DNA of 64,000 nt. It comes from Christiangramia sp. GTDB taxonomy: Bacteria; Bacteroidota; Bacteroidia; Flavobacteriales; Flavobacteriaceae. Under the pieces are notes generated by a model. That model worked only from the letters and a program-made list of their open reading frames with translations. It had not been told where the DNA came from and ran no database searches. A program made the position numbers and the translations under genes. The stretch is taken from NCBI RefSeq assembly GCF_029937855.1, contig NZ_JAPYPC010000010.1, positions 1 to 64,000 on the forward strand, given 5' to 3'. This document shows positions 27,643 through 35,443 of the stretch, piece by piece (the stretch's first letter is position 1; each line of letters opens with the position of its first letter).

Positions 27643-28464
27643 CTAACGAGACAAAGCAAACTCAAATTCTGCCCAAACAGGAATATGATCAGAAATACGA
27701 CGTACTGCTTTCATATCAGGAAAACTTTTATAAATCAATATCACACCGAAATCCAAGAGTTTAAGATCCTTAGAATTGAAGAATATATTATCATATTCTG
27801 AGGCCAAACATTCATTTCCCTTGCATTCCATTTTCATTGTGGTTTTCTGGTTTACCAGGATTGGGAGGTAACCAGCTTTCCTTAAGGGATTAAATACTGT
27901 ATGGTTTTGCGGAACATTGAAATCACCCAAAAAAATCAAGTCCTTTTCGGGATAAATATTGGGTAAGAATTTGAAGTATTTAATCTCTGTCTCTGGCTGT
28001 TTCTTTTTAGGAATGGCATGAAAGTTTACCAATGTAAAAGATTTATTCTCGTAACAAAAGTCCGCCATAAATGGCTCCCTATCGATTTTATTTTTAAAAT
28101 GCTGATCAAGCCAACCATTACCAGTCTTTTCTACCCTGCCAGGTTTCCATAAGTATGCGTAACGCTCACTGGCATAAGGAGTACTTTGTGTTGGATCGCT
28201 TACAACGTATTCCCATTTTGCCCCCTTCCTATTCAAAGCATCAGCCAGTTTCGCAACTGCCTGAATTCCTCCAGATCCAGCCACGATTTCCTGCAATGCA
28301 ACCACATCAAATTCGTTCAAAACATTTGCAACAAAATTAATTTCAGACTCTGATTTCGTCTTTCCGAAATTTTGCAAATTCCATGATGATATCCTAACCT
28401 GAGCAAAAATAAGCTCACTGACGAATAGGAAAAATAAAAGAAGTAGGTTACGAATTAATAGCAC
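27643..28464 (-). CDS. Exported endonuclease/exonuclease/phosphatase (EEP) family protein
   Basis: A 273-residue protein with a signal peptide (MLLIRNLLLLFFLFVSELIFA, cleavage likely after FAQ). It has a DNase I-like fold: RISSWNLQNFG (Asn of motif 1), DVVALQEIV (catalytic Glu), ERYAYLWK, VNFHAIPK (His), FLGDFNVP (Asp/Asn) and RRISDHIPVWAEF (Asp-His near the end). All core EEP residues are visible, so it is probably an active metal-dependent phosphodiesterase in the periplasm or outside the cell. Substrate (DNA, RNA or lipid) cannot be told. It is on the same strand as, and just after, the TerB/vWA trio. Confidence 0.82.
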   Translation of the reverse strand: MLLIRNLLLLFFLFVSELIFAQVRISSWNLQNFGKTKSESEINFVANVLNEFDVVALQEIVAGSGGIQAVAKLADALNRKGAKWEYVVSDPTQSTPYASERYAYLWKPGRVEKTGNGWLDQHFKNKIDREPFMADFCYENKSFTLVNFHAIPKKKQPETEIKYFKFLPNIYPEKDLIFLGDFNVPQNHTVFNPLRKAGYLPILVNQKTTMKMECKGNECLASEYDNIFFNSKDLKLLDFGVILIYKSFPDMKAVRRISDHIPVWAEFEFALSR

Positions 28465-28568
28465 AGGATTCTGAAATTAAATCTTAGAAAGATGATTTCA
28501 ATAGATTTTTACTTCTCTGTAATTAATAAATTCCATACAGATAGGCCTTTCGCAAGAATTATGACGAT

Positions 28569-29501
28569 CTATTTATTAATAAAATTCATAATAATACCTT
28601 CCATATTAGATGGAATCACAGCATTTTTAATTTTGTAATTACCTTCCACAATTCCCATTTCCTCAAACCATTTACTCCAGTATACCTGAATTACATCTTG
28701 AGCATAAGGATTTTCATCGTTTAAACTATTAATACCTATAACCAAAACCTCCAAATCTTCAAGATTCTGGTTAGCAGGAATAAAACCTATATCTTTTTCT
28801 TCCATGATCTTCTTCCAGTTACTCGATTCTAGATTAAGCTTTTTAAGGCTATTAGGGGTAAGATAGGAAGTCTTGTTTTCCTCTGTCATTTGAGTGTTTT
28901 CATAGAACATATAGCCATCAGTAAGGATCACTAAAACATTTCGATGACAGTCGTCCATACTATAGTCTCTAACATTATCTTTAAAGAATCTCCAAATGTC
29001 TGAACCAGGATAATTTTTTTTATTACCATCGGCATCAGCTTGGGCTAATTTGTATAGTTTCAAGGGTTCTTCAGCGTAAAGATTCTTTGTGTCTTCAATA
29101 AGGTTTACAGAAGCATCTTTTGTAAAGACAATATTTAGTTTGTTGGCTATCTCATTAATTTCATTACTCGAAGGTTCAGGATTAAAGAATAATTGCATCC
29201 GATCTTCCAGTAAAACGGATTTTTTACCATTAATATGTTGAATGAAAGCATCTGCTAAACTCTTAAGATATGCGGTATCTTTCTCAATTGTCTTAGATTC
29301 TTCAATTCTATCGGAAAGATCTAACAATACACTAATATTTAAATTATTTTGTTTTTCCTTAGCCAGGTAAGCGGGACAGTCAGAATTTGATGCTTTAGTA
29401 TTAGCGGTGGCAATATCCTTTTGGCTTTCATTTTTTGGCTCATTCTTACAAGACCATAACAGGCAAATAATTGCCACGAATAGTAAACTAAAATTTTTCA
29501 T
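28569..29501 (-). CDS. vWA-like lipoprotein
   Basis: A 310-residue lipoprotein: signal MKNFSLLFVAIICLLWSC with the acylated Cys at 18. The body looks like a von Willebrand A-type fold: NISVLLDLSDRIE (a MIDAS-like DLSD in place of the standard DxSxS), AYLKSLADAFIQHI, and VLVILTDGYMFYEN (the TDG Asp loop), then LEVLVIGINS. The MIDAS is therefore modified. It starts 5 bp after the 419-residue membrane protein, with the TerB-like gene upstream, forming a tight three-gene unit. Function unknown. Confidence 0.65.
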   Translation of the reverse strand: MKNFSLLFVAIICLLWSCKNEPKNESQKDIATANTKASNSDCPAYLAKEKQNNLNISVLLDLSDRIEESKTIEKDTAYLKSLADAFIQHINGKKSVLLEDRMQLFFNPEPSSNEINEIANKLNIVFTKDASVNLIEDTKNLYAEEPLKLYKLAQADADGNKKNYPGSDIWRFFKDNVRDYSMDDCHRNVLVILTDGYMFYENTQMTEENKTSYLTPNSLKKLNLESSNWKKIMEEKDIGFIPANQNLEDLEVLVIGINSLNDENPYAQDVIQVYWSKWFEEMGIVEGNYKIKNAVIPSNMEGIIMNFINK

Positions 29502-29506
29502 TTCGT

Positions 29507-30766
29507 TTAGGAGGATTTTTTGAATATTTGATTTGGAGCGGTACCATTAGAAATATTTAGATCTAAAAGATGACCTTCGTATACTTCATGACAATTTTCT
29601 AATAAATTGTTCTTTTGCTCTTGTCCAATAGGTAAGTTTGAGGATATATAATAAATCCATCCTTCAAAATACTTTGAAGCTAAATATTGGTAATCTTTGA
29701 TAGGAAAAATGTATCCCTCAATGATGGAATCTAATTCACTTATCCTTACCTCAAGTTCATGAATCTGATTTCTAATAGCATCAATTTGTATATTGAGTTT
29801 TTCAATTAATTTCTGTTGGTTCTGTATTTCTTTATTGAAACTGGAAATATGAATTTTAATTTTATCCCTGTCGGCATGTTCATGCATTATGAAATCAAAG
29901 ACTAGACCCCAGATAATATAAGAGATAAATCCAGCGAAAATAATGACCCAGAAACCTGGACTCTCTAGAGCATATGAAACAGAAAATGGAGGATCCGTTA
30001 AGGATTTATTGAGATCATACAGTTTTTCTTCAATTAGATAAGCTAGAATAGCATCAAATAAAAATGTCACTATAAACAACATTCCAATTTTAAAGTAATT
30101 CATAATTCCGCTTTTTTGTTGGAACATATGAATAAGATAACCTAGACCAAAAAATACAAACGGAATGAAAACTATAAAACCAAATTCTAAAATTCCAGCT
30201 TCCCAGGCTTCAGATAACGCTTTTGGATAAAACATTCCTCCAAATAGATCTGTTGAAGGATCAAAAGTTCTGAAAAAACCAGAGAAAGAAGTTGAGATAT
30301 AGAAAATGAAAATATAAAGCGTTAATGGAATTATCAAACTAAGTCCTATCCAAAATTTTACACTTGCCCTTGAATCTACTTCAACCCCATAATTCTCAGG
30401 GTGTCGTTTAATATTAATTTTATCTTGCTTGAGTTTTTCAATTCTTTCTTCATAGACCCCAACCTGACCTTCAAGTTTACCTAAATCTTCAAATTTTGTA
30501 TTCAGCGCTGTTGTTTTTCCCTTTTTTTCTGTTAAGTAGGGTTGCTTTAATTTTTGTTGCTCCTCTTCTGCTTCTTTACACTTTTTTTCATAAGATTGGA
30601 ATAAAGCATTTAGCGATGCTTTTAAATTACTAACATTTCCCTGGGCTCCCTTCGAATTTCCAAAACCACGATTATGGTAGGACATTTCATGGTCTGTGCT
30701 ATTGCTCACTTCCTTAAAATTATTAGAAGAGTTCTTTAAAACCGTTAATTTTTTTAGACTGGTCAT
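29507..30766 (-). CDS. Coiled-coil membrane protein with four transmembrane helices
   Basis: A 419-residue protein, middle gene of the TerB-membrane-vWA trio. Residues about 50-115 are a charged coiled coil (YEKKCKEAEEEQQKLKQ). Four hydrophobic helices follow (FWIGLSLIIPLTLYIFIFYI; FIVFIPFVFFGLGYLI; IGMLFIVTFLFDAILAYLI; FWVIIFAGFISYIIWGLVF), then a second coiled coil near 290-345. The C-terminal region ends in YLASKYFEGWIYYI and a soluble tail. I do not recognise a family. It lies 7 bp downstream of the TerB-like gene and 5 bp upstream of the vWA lipoprotein. Confidence 0.6.
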   Translation of the reverse strand: MTSLKKLTVLKNSSNNFKEVSNSTDHEMSYHNRGFGNSKGAQGNVSNLKASLNALFQSYEKKCKEAEEEQQKLKQPYLTEKKGKTTALNTKFEDLGKLEGQVGVYEERIEKLKQDKINIKRHPENYGVEVDSRASVKFWIGLSLIIPLTLYIFIFYISTSFSGFFRTFDPSTDLFGGMFYPKALSEAWEAGILEFGFIVFIPFVFFGLGYLIHMFQQKSGIMNYFKIGMLFIVTFLFDAILAYLIEEKLYDLNKSLTDPPFSVSYALESPGFWVIIFAGFISYIIWGLVFDFIMHEHADRDKIKIHISSFNKEIQNQQKLIEKLNIQIDAIRNQIHELEVRISELDSIIEGYIFPIKDYQYLASKYFEGWIYYISSNLPIGQEQKNNLLENCHEVYEGHLLDLNISNGTAPNQIFKKSS

Positions 30767-30773
30767 GATATTT

Positions 30774-31175
30774 TTAATTAAGTTCTTCTAGTATTTTCGA
30801 CAAGGAATTTCTTTGTTTGGCATTGTCAAGCAGATATGTCGTTAATTCTTCTACATTCTCATCAAGAAATTCAAATTTTTTACAATACTTTTTAAATGCA
30901 TTCATTTCATCCTCGGTGATCTTTTCATCAGCCCAGATCATTTGTGCAAAATCATATAAATATTCGATTCGTTCTTCAAGTGTTTCCGGGATTGTTACTT
31001 CGCCTATAGAACCGGTCAAGATAGAATCAAGATCCGTTTTGGAGACACCTCTTTCTTCCGCAAAATTATAGAGCAGTTGCATTTCCATATGATTAAAGTT
31101 TTCATCGGACAAGGCAATTTGGTAGAGTCTTAAAAAATGACTTTTTAGCTGGAGAGGGATGTTTGTTGTTTCCAT
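30774..31175 (-). CDS. TerB-like protein
   Basis: A 133-residue all-helical acidic protein of the TerB (tellurite-resistance) domain type. It has LKSHFLRLYQIALSDENFNH (an acidic DExxxH turn), MEMQLLYNFAEERGVSKTDL, and a second half with LYDFAQMIWADEKITEDEM and FKKYCKKFEF. TerB-like domains bind divalent metal at such DExxx(D/E) turns and link membrane-associated vWA proteins in Ter-type stress or conflict systems. It is the first gene of the trio; the following gene begins 7 bp later. No tellurium-resistance role is implied. Confidence 0.65.
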   Translation of the reverse strand: METTNIPLQLKSHFLRLYQIALSDENFNHMEMQLLYNFAEERGVSKTDLDSILTGSIGEVTIPETLEERIEYLYDFAQMIWADEKITEDEMNAFKKYCKKFEFLDENVEELTTYLLDNAKQRNSLSKILEELN

Positions 31176-31318
31176 AATTGATTTCCTATTTAGAAATGTG
31201 AAAATTAGACCTATGATTGCTATAAGTCATTAAAGGCTAAACTAACACCCTCCAAATAAACATCCTTACGGTTTCCCGTAAAATGAAAATTTTTTAGTGT
31301 ACTGAGAATTAATACGAG

Positions 31319-31966
31319 TTATTTTCTGATATACTTTTCAATCATATATTCAGAAATAGGCTTTAAAGTTTTCCCGTTGACAGGATGAATGCCCGGTGCG
31401 GTAAAGAAGTCTAATTTATTATTGCTTTTATCATACCAGATTAGGGGATTGCCATTTTTAAAAAAAGTAGTTGAATCGGAAACATCAACTTTACTAAAAT
31501 TCTCATGCAAAAAATGATTATAGACCTTTTCTTCTGAAATGCCGGTACAGTTTGTTTTTTCATAATGATCATTTTTCCAGATCATACACTCTTCTTTACC
31601 ATTCATATACCCTATATATCCTGATGTTGCTACGATTAAAATCAGGATTAAAAGAAAGATTCCCACTCTCTTTGAAAAGTAAAGCTTATTCTTTTTTTCT
31701 TCCTGCTTCTTTTTATCAGTACCGGAATTCCATTTTATATAAGTTTCATAATTATCATACCCCAAATATTGAGCTAGATAATTTCTCACTTTCTGATTTG
31801 GAGAGGACTCTGCTTTATAATATCGGGTCAACGATTTTACAGAAATAGAATATCTGAATTTTTCAAAGATATATTCTGACAAAAATTCTGCATTGGCATT
31901 GATAGAGTCCTTTTCTGTTTCTCTTTCTGCCTTTTTAAAAGCCGCATTAATTATTTGGTGGGTCAT
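31319..31966 (-). CDS. Predicted HTH protein with a single membrane helix
   Basis: About 215 residues from MTHQIINAAFKK; the frame is open upstream to 32011, but the extra 15 residues do not look like part of the domain. The N-terminal 80 residues look like a DNA-binding module seen in flavobacterial proteins: AFKKAERETEKDSINANAEF, YSISVKSLTRYYKAESSPN (recognition-helix-like) and LAQYLGYDNYETY. After a basic linker a single transmembrane helix (VGIFLLILILIVATSGYIGY) leads to an extracytoplasmic tail with two cysteines (CMIWKND, TNCTG). This suggests a membrane-tethered regulator. Four TTGGACA heptamers lie just upstream. Confidence 0.55.
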   Translation of the reverse strand: MTHQIINAAFKKAERETEKDSINANAEFLSEYIFEKFRYSISVKSLTRYYKAESSPNQKVRNYLAQYLGYDNYETYIKWNSGTDKKKQEEKKNKLYFSKRVGIFLLILILIVATSGYIGYMNGKEECMIWKNDHYEKTNCTGISEEKVYNHFLHENFSKVDVSDSTTFFKNGNPLIWYDKSNNKLDFFTAPGIHPVNGKTLKPISEYMIEKYIRK

Positions 31967-32003
31967 ATTCCTGGAAATTCTACAGGTAAAAGTATTAATT
32001 CCA

Positions 32004-32045
32004 TTGGACATAGCGCTTGGACAAAACTGTCCAAACCTTGTCCAA
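32004..32045. promoter_or_regulatory. Cluster of four TTGGACA/TGTCCAA heptamers
   Basis: Exact heptamers lie at 32004-32010 and 32017-32023 (TTGGACA) and at 32028-32034 and 32039-32045 (TGTCCAA), with a weaker TGTCTAA near 32052. Spacing is 10-13 bp, about one helical turn, and the central pair forms an inverted repeat TTGGACA-N4-TGTCCAA. The cluster lies 38-80 bp upstream of the HTH-membrane gene start at 31966 and about 195 bp upstream of the lipoprotein gene at 32239. This is a good operator candidate for a dimeric regulator. Confidence 0.55.
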
Positions 32046-32189
32046 CATGTGTCTAACGCTGACCATACTTCTCAAAGTTACTTTGTCCTGTGATTGATAA
32101 ACCAGAAAAATCTACAGGGAAGAAGGTGACTTCCGGATTATCAAATCATGACTTCCCATCGGCTCCCATTAGAGCTAAAATTTTCAAAT

Positions 32190-32204
32190 CCCGGATTATC
32201 CGGG
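32190..32204. promoter_or_regulatory. Palindrome CCCGGAT-T-ATCCGGG in the leader of the small lipoprotein gene
   Basis: A perfect 7-bp inverted repeat around one base, 34 bp upstream of the lipoprotein start at 32239. The core CCGGATTATC also occurs as a direct repeat near 32135. Possible operator or mRNA hairpin. Confidence 0.3.
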
Positions 32205-32238
32205 GGAACAATCTAATGTCAATTTTAAAATCTAAGTC

Positions 32239-32403
32239 ATGAAAAGAATCAGTCTTTTACTATTAATTATCGTTTCAAATTTGTCCATTATTTCTTGTAC
32301 CGAAGAGAGTTTAGCAGACGTAGTTGATAACCCGCAAGATCATTATGCCAATGATGGAGATGAGGACAAAACAGATCCAGAAGTAGATCCTATAGGTGGT
32401 TAA
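32239..32403 (+). CDS. Small lipoprotein, 54 residues
   Basis: A short gene starting ATG AAA AGA at 32239 and stopping at 32401-32403. The product begins MKRISLLLLIIVSNLSIISC, a clear lipoprotein signal with Cys at 20. An acidic tail follows, with DNPQDHYANDGDEDKTDPEV and ending DPIGG. A strong terminator follows directly, and the TPR kinase gene begins 61 bp after the stop. The acidic tail could bind metal or face a partner protein. I do not recognise the family. Confidence 0.6.
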   Translation: MKRISLLLLIIVSNLSIISCTEESLADVVDNPQDHYANDGDEDKTDPEVDPIGG

Positions 32404-32425
32404 GAAATATATCATCTAATTTTTT

Positions 32426-32451
32426 AAAGCCGCAAAATTTGCGGCTTTTTT
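32426..32451 (+). terminator. Intrinsic terminator after the small lipoprotein gene
   Basis: AAAGCCGC (32426-32433) with GCGGCTTT (32441-32448), a short AAAATTT loop and a run of six T from 32446. It separates the small lipoprotein transcript from the kinase gene. Confidence 0.85.
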
Positions 32452-32464
32452 CTATTTTCGCTAA

Positions 32465-34390
32465 ATGAGATCCCCCCGATACCTTCCAATCCTGCTGTTA
32501 ATATTTTCAGCAGCCATAACCAGCTGTAATAAAACCTCTGAAAATACTCCGGCGGATATCAAAACTGATTCCGGAGAAGCTTATTTTCAGAAAGGTCTTG
32601 AAGCTAAAGAACCTTCCAAAATGCTTTCCATCTTTAAGGATGGACTTGATTCAGCGAAAATTGAAAATGATACGATCGAATTCTATCTGCTGGATGGCAT
32701 CATTCATTCCTATAATAGATTGAAAGAATACGACAGTTCTATGGTCTATTCTGAGATGATGATCCAGCGAGCAAAGACCAATCAGAACACCTATTTTGAA
32801 GCATTGGGATACTATCGAAAAGGCAATAGCTACCGGTTTCAAAATAATTCAGAAAATGCTTTTAAAAATTACTATAACTCCAGGGAAAAGTTTTTGAGTA
32901 TCGGTGATAGTTTAAGAGCCGGCCAGAGAAGTCTGGAAATGGCCAATGCACAGGCCAGGATGGCGGATAATCTGGGTAGTCAGGAATCGGCGACTACCGC
33001 TCTCAAATTATTGCCTAAAAAAGAAGACTCTTCATTTATAAGCAGCGCATATAATGTTATCGCCATTTCTTACGCCAATAGGAATTTTCAGGAAGATGCG
33101 ATAAGGGAATATAAAAATGGATTGAGATTTTCCAATTCCATGAAAGATAGTCTCTCCTATTTAAATAATATCGCATTGGTATATGTGGAGCAAGAAAATT
33201 TCCAAAAGGCTTTAAACATTTTTGAAAATGTTATGACAAAAGCTGATCAGGTTGATGAGGAATCCAGGGCAAGATTTATAGACAACCATGCCTATACAAG
33301 CTGGCTATTGGATCCTGAAAAGGATATTTTAGAGGACCTGGAATTGGCTTTGCAAATTAGACTACAGCTTAAGGATTTAGATGGTTTAACTTCCAGCTAT
33401 AATCATCTTTCCAATTATTATGAAAAAAACAAACCTGCCAAAGCCTTAGATTATGCTATAAAGTGGAGGGAAACCGCTCAGGATAATGCCAGTCCAAATT
33501 CAGAACTAAACGCTTTAAAAAGGATTATCAAACTTTCTTCAGCAGAAAATGCAAAACAATATACCGATAGATTTATGAGTTTGAACGATAGCCTTCAGCA
33601 AGCAAATCTGAAAGCTAAAAATACTTTTGCCAAGATCAAATTTGATGAGGAACAGAAGCAGAGTGAGATAGATACTCTGGAAGCTGAAACAGCACAACAA
33701 AAAATAGAGGCTAAAGAATTACAAGATCAGATCATTATTGTTTCTCTGGGCGGACTCCTTCTAATGGTAAGCAGCGGCTTTGGTTTTTATTATTTCAGGC
33801 AAAAACATAAAAGGGAAAAATTACAGGAGGTTTATAAAACGGAAGCCAGGATTTCCAAAAAGATCCACGATGAACTGGCGAATGATGTCTATAATGTAAT
33901 GAGTGGAATGCAGGAAATTGCACCAAATAATATCATGGATAAACTGGATCATATTTATAAGCGTACCCGGAATATTTCCAGGGAAAATAGCAGTATTCCC
34001 ATGGGAATTAGCTACCTGCCTCATTTAATTGCTACACTTAGTTCTTCCGTTTCAGAAAATACAAGGCTAATTTTGCGTGGAGAAGATAGCATCAATTGGA
34101 ATAAACTTAGTACTGAGAAAAAGATCATATTATATAGAGTTCTACAAGAGATGATGATCAATATGAATAAACATAGCCAGGCCAGTTTAGTGGCGATCAT
34201 TTTTTCTGAAGAAAATGATTTACTAAATATCCAATATTCCGATAACGGAGTTGGTGTTTCTGAGGAAAGCCTGGAATCGGGCAACGGAATTCAAAATATG
34301 GAAAACCGTATTTTTTCTATAAAAGGAAAACTTAAATTTGAAACTGAACCTGGTAAAGGTGTAAAAATTATAATCCAGATCAACATTTAG
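32465..34390 (+). CDS. TPR-containing sensor histidine kinase with a lipoprotein signal
   Basis: A 641-residue kinase. It begins with a lipobox (FSAAITSC, Cys21), unusual for a kinase. Tetratricopeptide-like repeats fill about 35-380 (ALGYYRKGNSYRFQNNSENA; DAIREYKNGLRF; FQKALNIFENVM). A coiled coil and one membrane helix (IIIVSLGGLLLMVSSGFGFY, about 422-445) follow. The kinase core has the HisKA_3-like phosphoacceptor KKIHDELAND (His about 467). The ATPase domain has EMMINMNKHS, DNGVG and GNGIQNM near 560-610. The TPR part is outside the inner membrane. The response regulator gene follows after 9 bp. Confidence 0.85.
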   Translation: MRSPRYLPILLLIFSAAITSCNKTSENTPADIKTDSGEAYFQKGLEAKEPSKMLSIFKDGLDSAKIENDTIEFYLLDGIIHSYNRLKEYDSSMVYSEMMIQRAKTNQNTYFEALGYYRKGNSYRFQNNSENAFKNYYNSREKFLSIGDSLRAGQRSLEMANAQARMADNLGSQESATTALKLLPKKEDSSFISSAYNVIAISYANRNFQEDAIREYKNGLRFSNSMKDSLSYLNNIALVYVEQENFQKALNIFENVMTKADQVDEESRARFIDNHAYTSWLLDPEKDILEDLELALQIRLQLKDLDGLTSSYNHLSNYYEKNKPAKALDYAIKWRETAQDNASPNSELNALKRIIKLSSAENAKQYTDRFMSLNDSLQQANLKAKNTFAKIKFDEEQKQSEIDTLEAETAQQKIEAKELQDQIIIVSLGGLLLMVSSGFGFYYFRQKHKREKLQEVYKTEARISKKIHDELANDVYNVMSGMQEIAPNNIMDKLDHIYKRTRNISRENSSIPMGISYLPHLIATLSSSVSENTRLILRGEDSINWNKLSTEKKIILYRVLQEMMINMNKHSQASLVAIIFSEENDLLNIQYSDNGVGVSEESLESGNGIQNMENRIFSIKGKLKFETEPGKGVKIIIQINI

Positions 34391-34399
34391 TTTTCCAGC

Positions 34400-35065
34400 A
34401 TGTTTAAAAAAGTTTTAGTGGCAGAAGATATGGACAGTATTAATCATGCTGTGGCATCCATTTTAAATGAACTTAACATTGCGGAAGTGGCTCATGCCCA
34501 ATATTGCGACAAAGCATGGCTTCTTGCTAAAAAAGCTGCCCAGGATCATAAGCCTTTCGATCTGCTTATTTGTGATCTTTCCTTTAAACAGGATCATCGC
34601 GAAGAAAAATTAAAATCGGGTAAGGAGCTTATAGCCGCATTAAAATCGGAAGATCCTGGATTAAAAATTATCGTGAATTCTATTGAAGACCATCCACAAA
34701 TGGTAAAAGATTTATGGGAATCTGGGAATATCGATGCGTATGTATGCAAAGATCGCCACGGACTCATAGAATTAAAGGAAGCAATTCTACATTTGAATAA
34801 TGGAGAAACCTATAATTCACCTTCTATTGAGAAAATCCTGAAACAAAACAATGTGCTTACTCTAAATGATTTCGAGATCAGTATTGTAACGCATCTCGCC
34901 AATGGCTTTACCCAGGATCAGATAGAGCAGGAATTGAAAAGTCAGAATATAAAACCTAGTAGTAAAAGTGCTATCGAAAAGCGTTTAAAAGAGCTCCGGG
35001 AAGAATTCAGTGCCAATACCAATCCGCATCTTATTGGCATTATGAAAGATTTGAAGTTGATATAG
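34400..35065 (+). CDS. Response regulator with C-terminal HTH-like domain
   Basis: A 221-residue partner of the TPR kinase. The receiver domain covers about 1-130: MFKKVLVAEDMDS (acidic pair), LLICDLSF (phospho-acceptor Asp near 60), IIVNSIED (Ser/Thr position) and AYVCKDRHG (conserved Lys near 116). The C-terminal 75 residues (LTLNDFEISIVTHLANGFTQ, IEKRLKELREEF) resemble a LuxR/NarL-like or related HTH. Nine bp separate it from the kinase gene. No target operon is evident; the heptamer cluster at 32004-32045 is one possibility that I cannot test. Confidence 0.85.
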   Translation: MFKKVLVAEDMDSINHAVASILNELNIAEVAHAQYCDKAWLLAKKAAQDHKPFDLLICDLSFKQDHREEKLKSGKELIAALKSEDPGLKIIVNSIEDHPQMVKDLWESGNIDAYVCKDRHGLIELKEAILHLNNGETYNSPSIEKILKQNNVLTLNDFEISIVTHLANGFTQDQIEQELKSQNIKPSSKSAIEKRLKELREEFSANTNPHLIGIMKDLKLI

Positions 35066-35443
35066 ATACTTATATTATCTTTTAAATAATATTATCCAGT
35101 ATGCATCTCTGGTTTGGTAAAACCTTTTAGGTGAAATCCATTTACCAGGTTGGTCCTTCTGCAATATTCTCAGTTTTTATTAAACTAACCTCAAGTAAAT
35201 CTTTTTTGGAAACAATTTAATTTCATTCAAAAAAATAAAGCTTAACTAACTAATAATCAGATATATTAAAAATTATATGTATTTTTAGTATTGTCCTTTA
35301 ACTTTCCAGAATTACTTCGTGTATTGTATTTCTTAGCCTTAGCTGCAAAATAGATGGATATATTCTTTACAGAACTGTGAATTTTATGTTCAGTGAATAG
35401 AAATTATGTTTTTATAATAATGCTAATTCCAAAAAGATAAATC
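35066..35443. other. Non-coding stretch, nothing recognised
   Basis: About 380 bp of AT-rich sequence between the response regulator and the AraC-fusion gene. I see no reading frame, no convincing terminator and no exact TTTG-N19-TAnnTTTG promoter. It should contain the promoter of the downstream gene. Confidence 0.4.

Noticed and set aside
31266-31281. Hairpin TTACGG-N4-CCGTAA downstream of the HTH-membrane gene
   Set aside because: Short, and not followed by a T run on the relevant strand, so not called a terminator.
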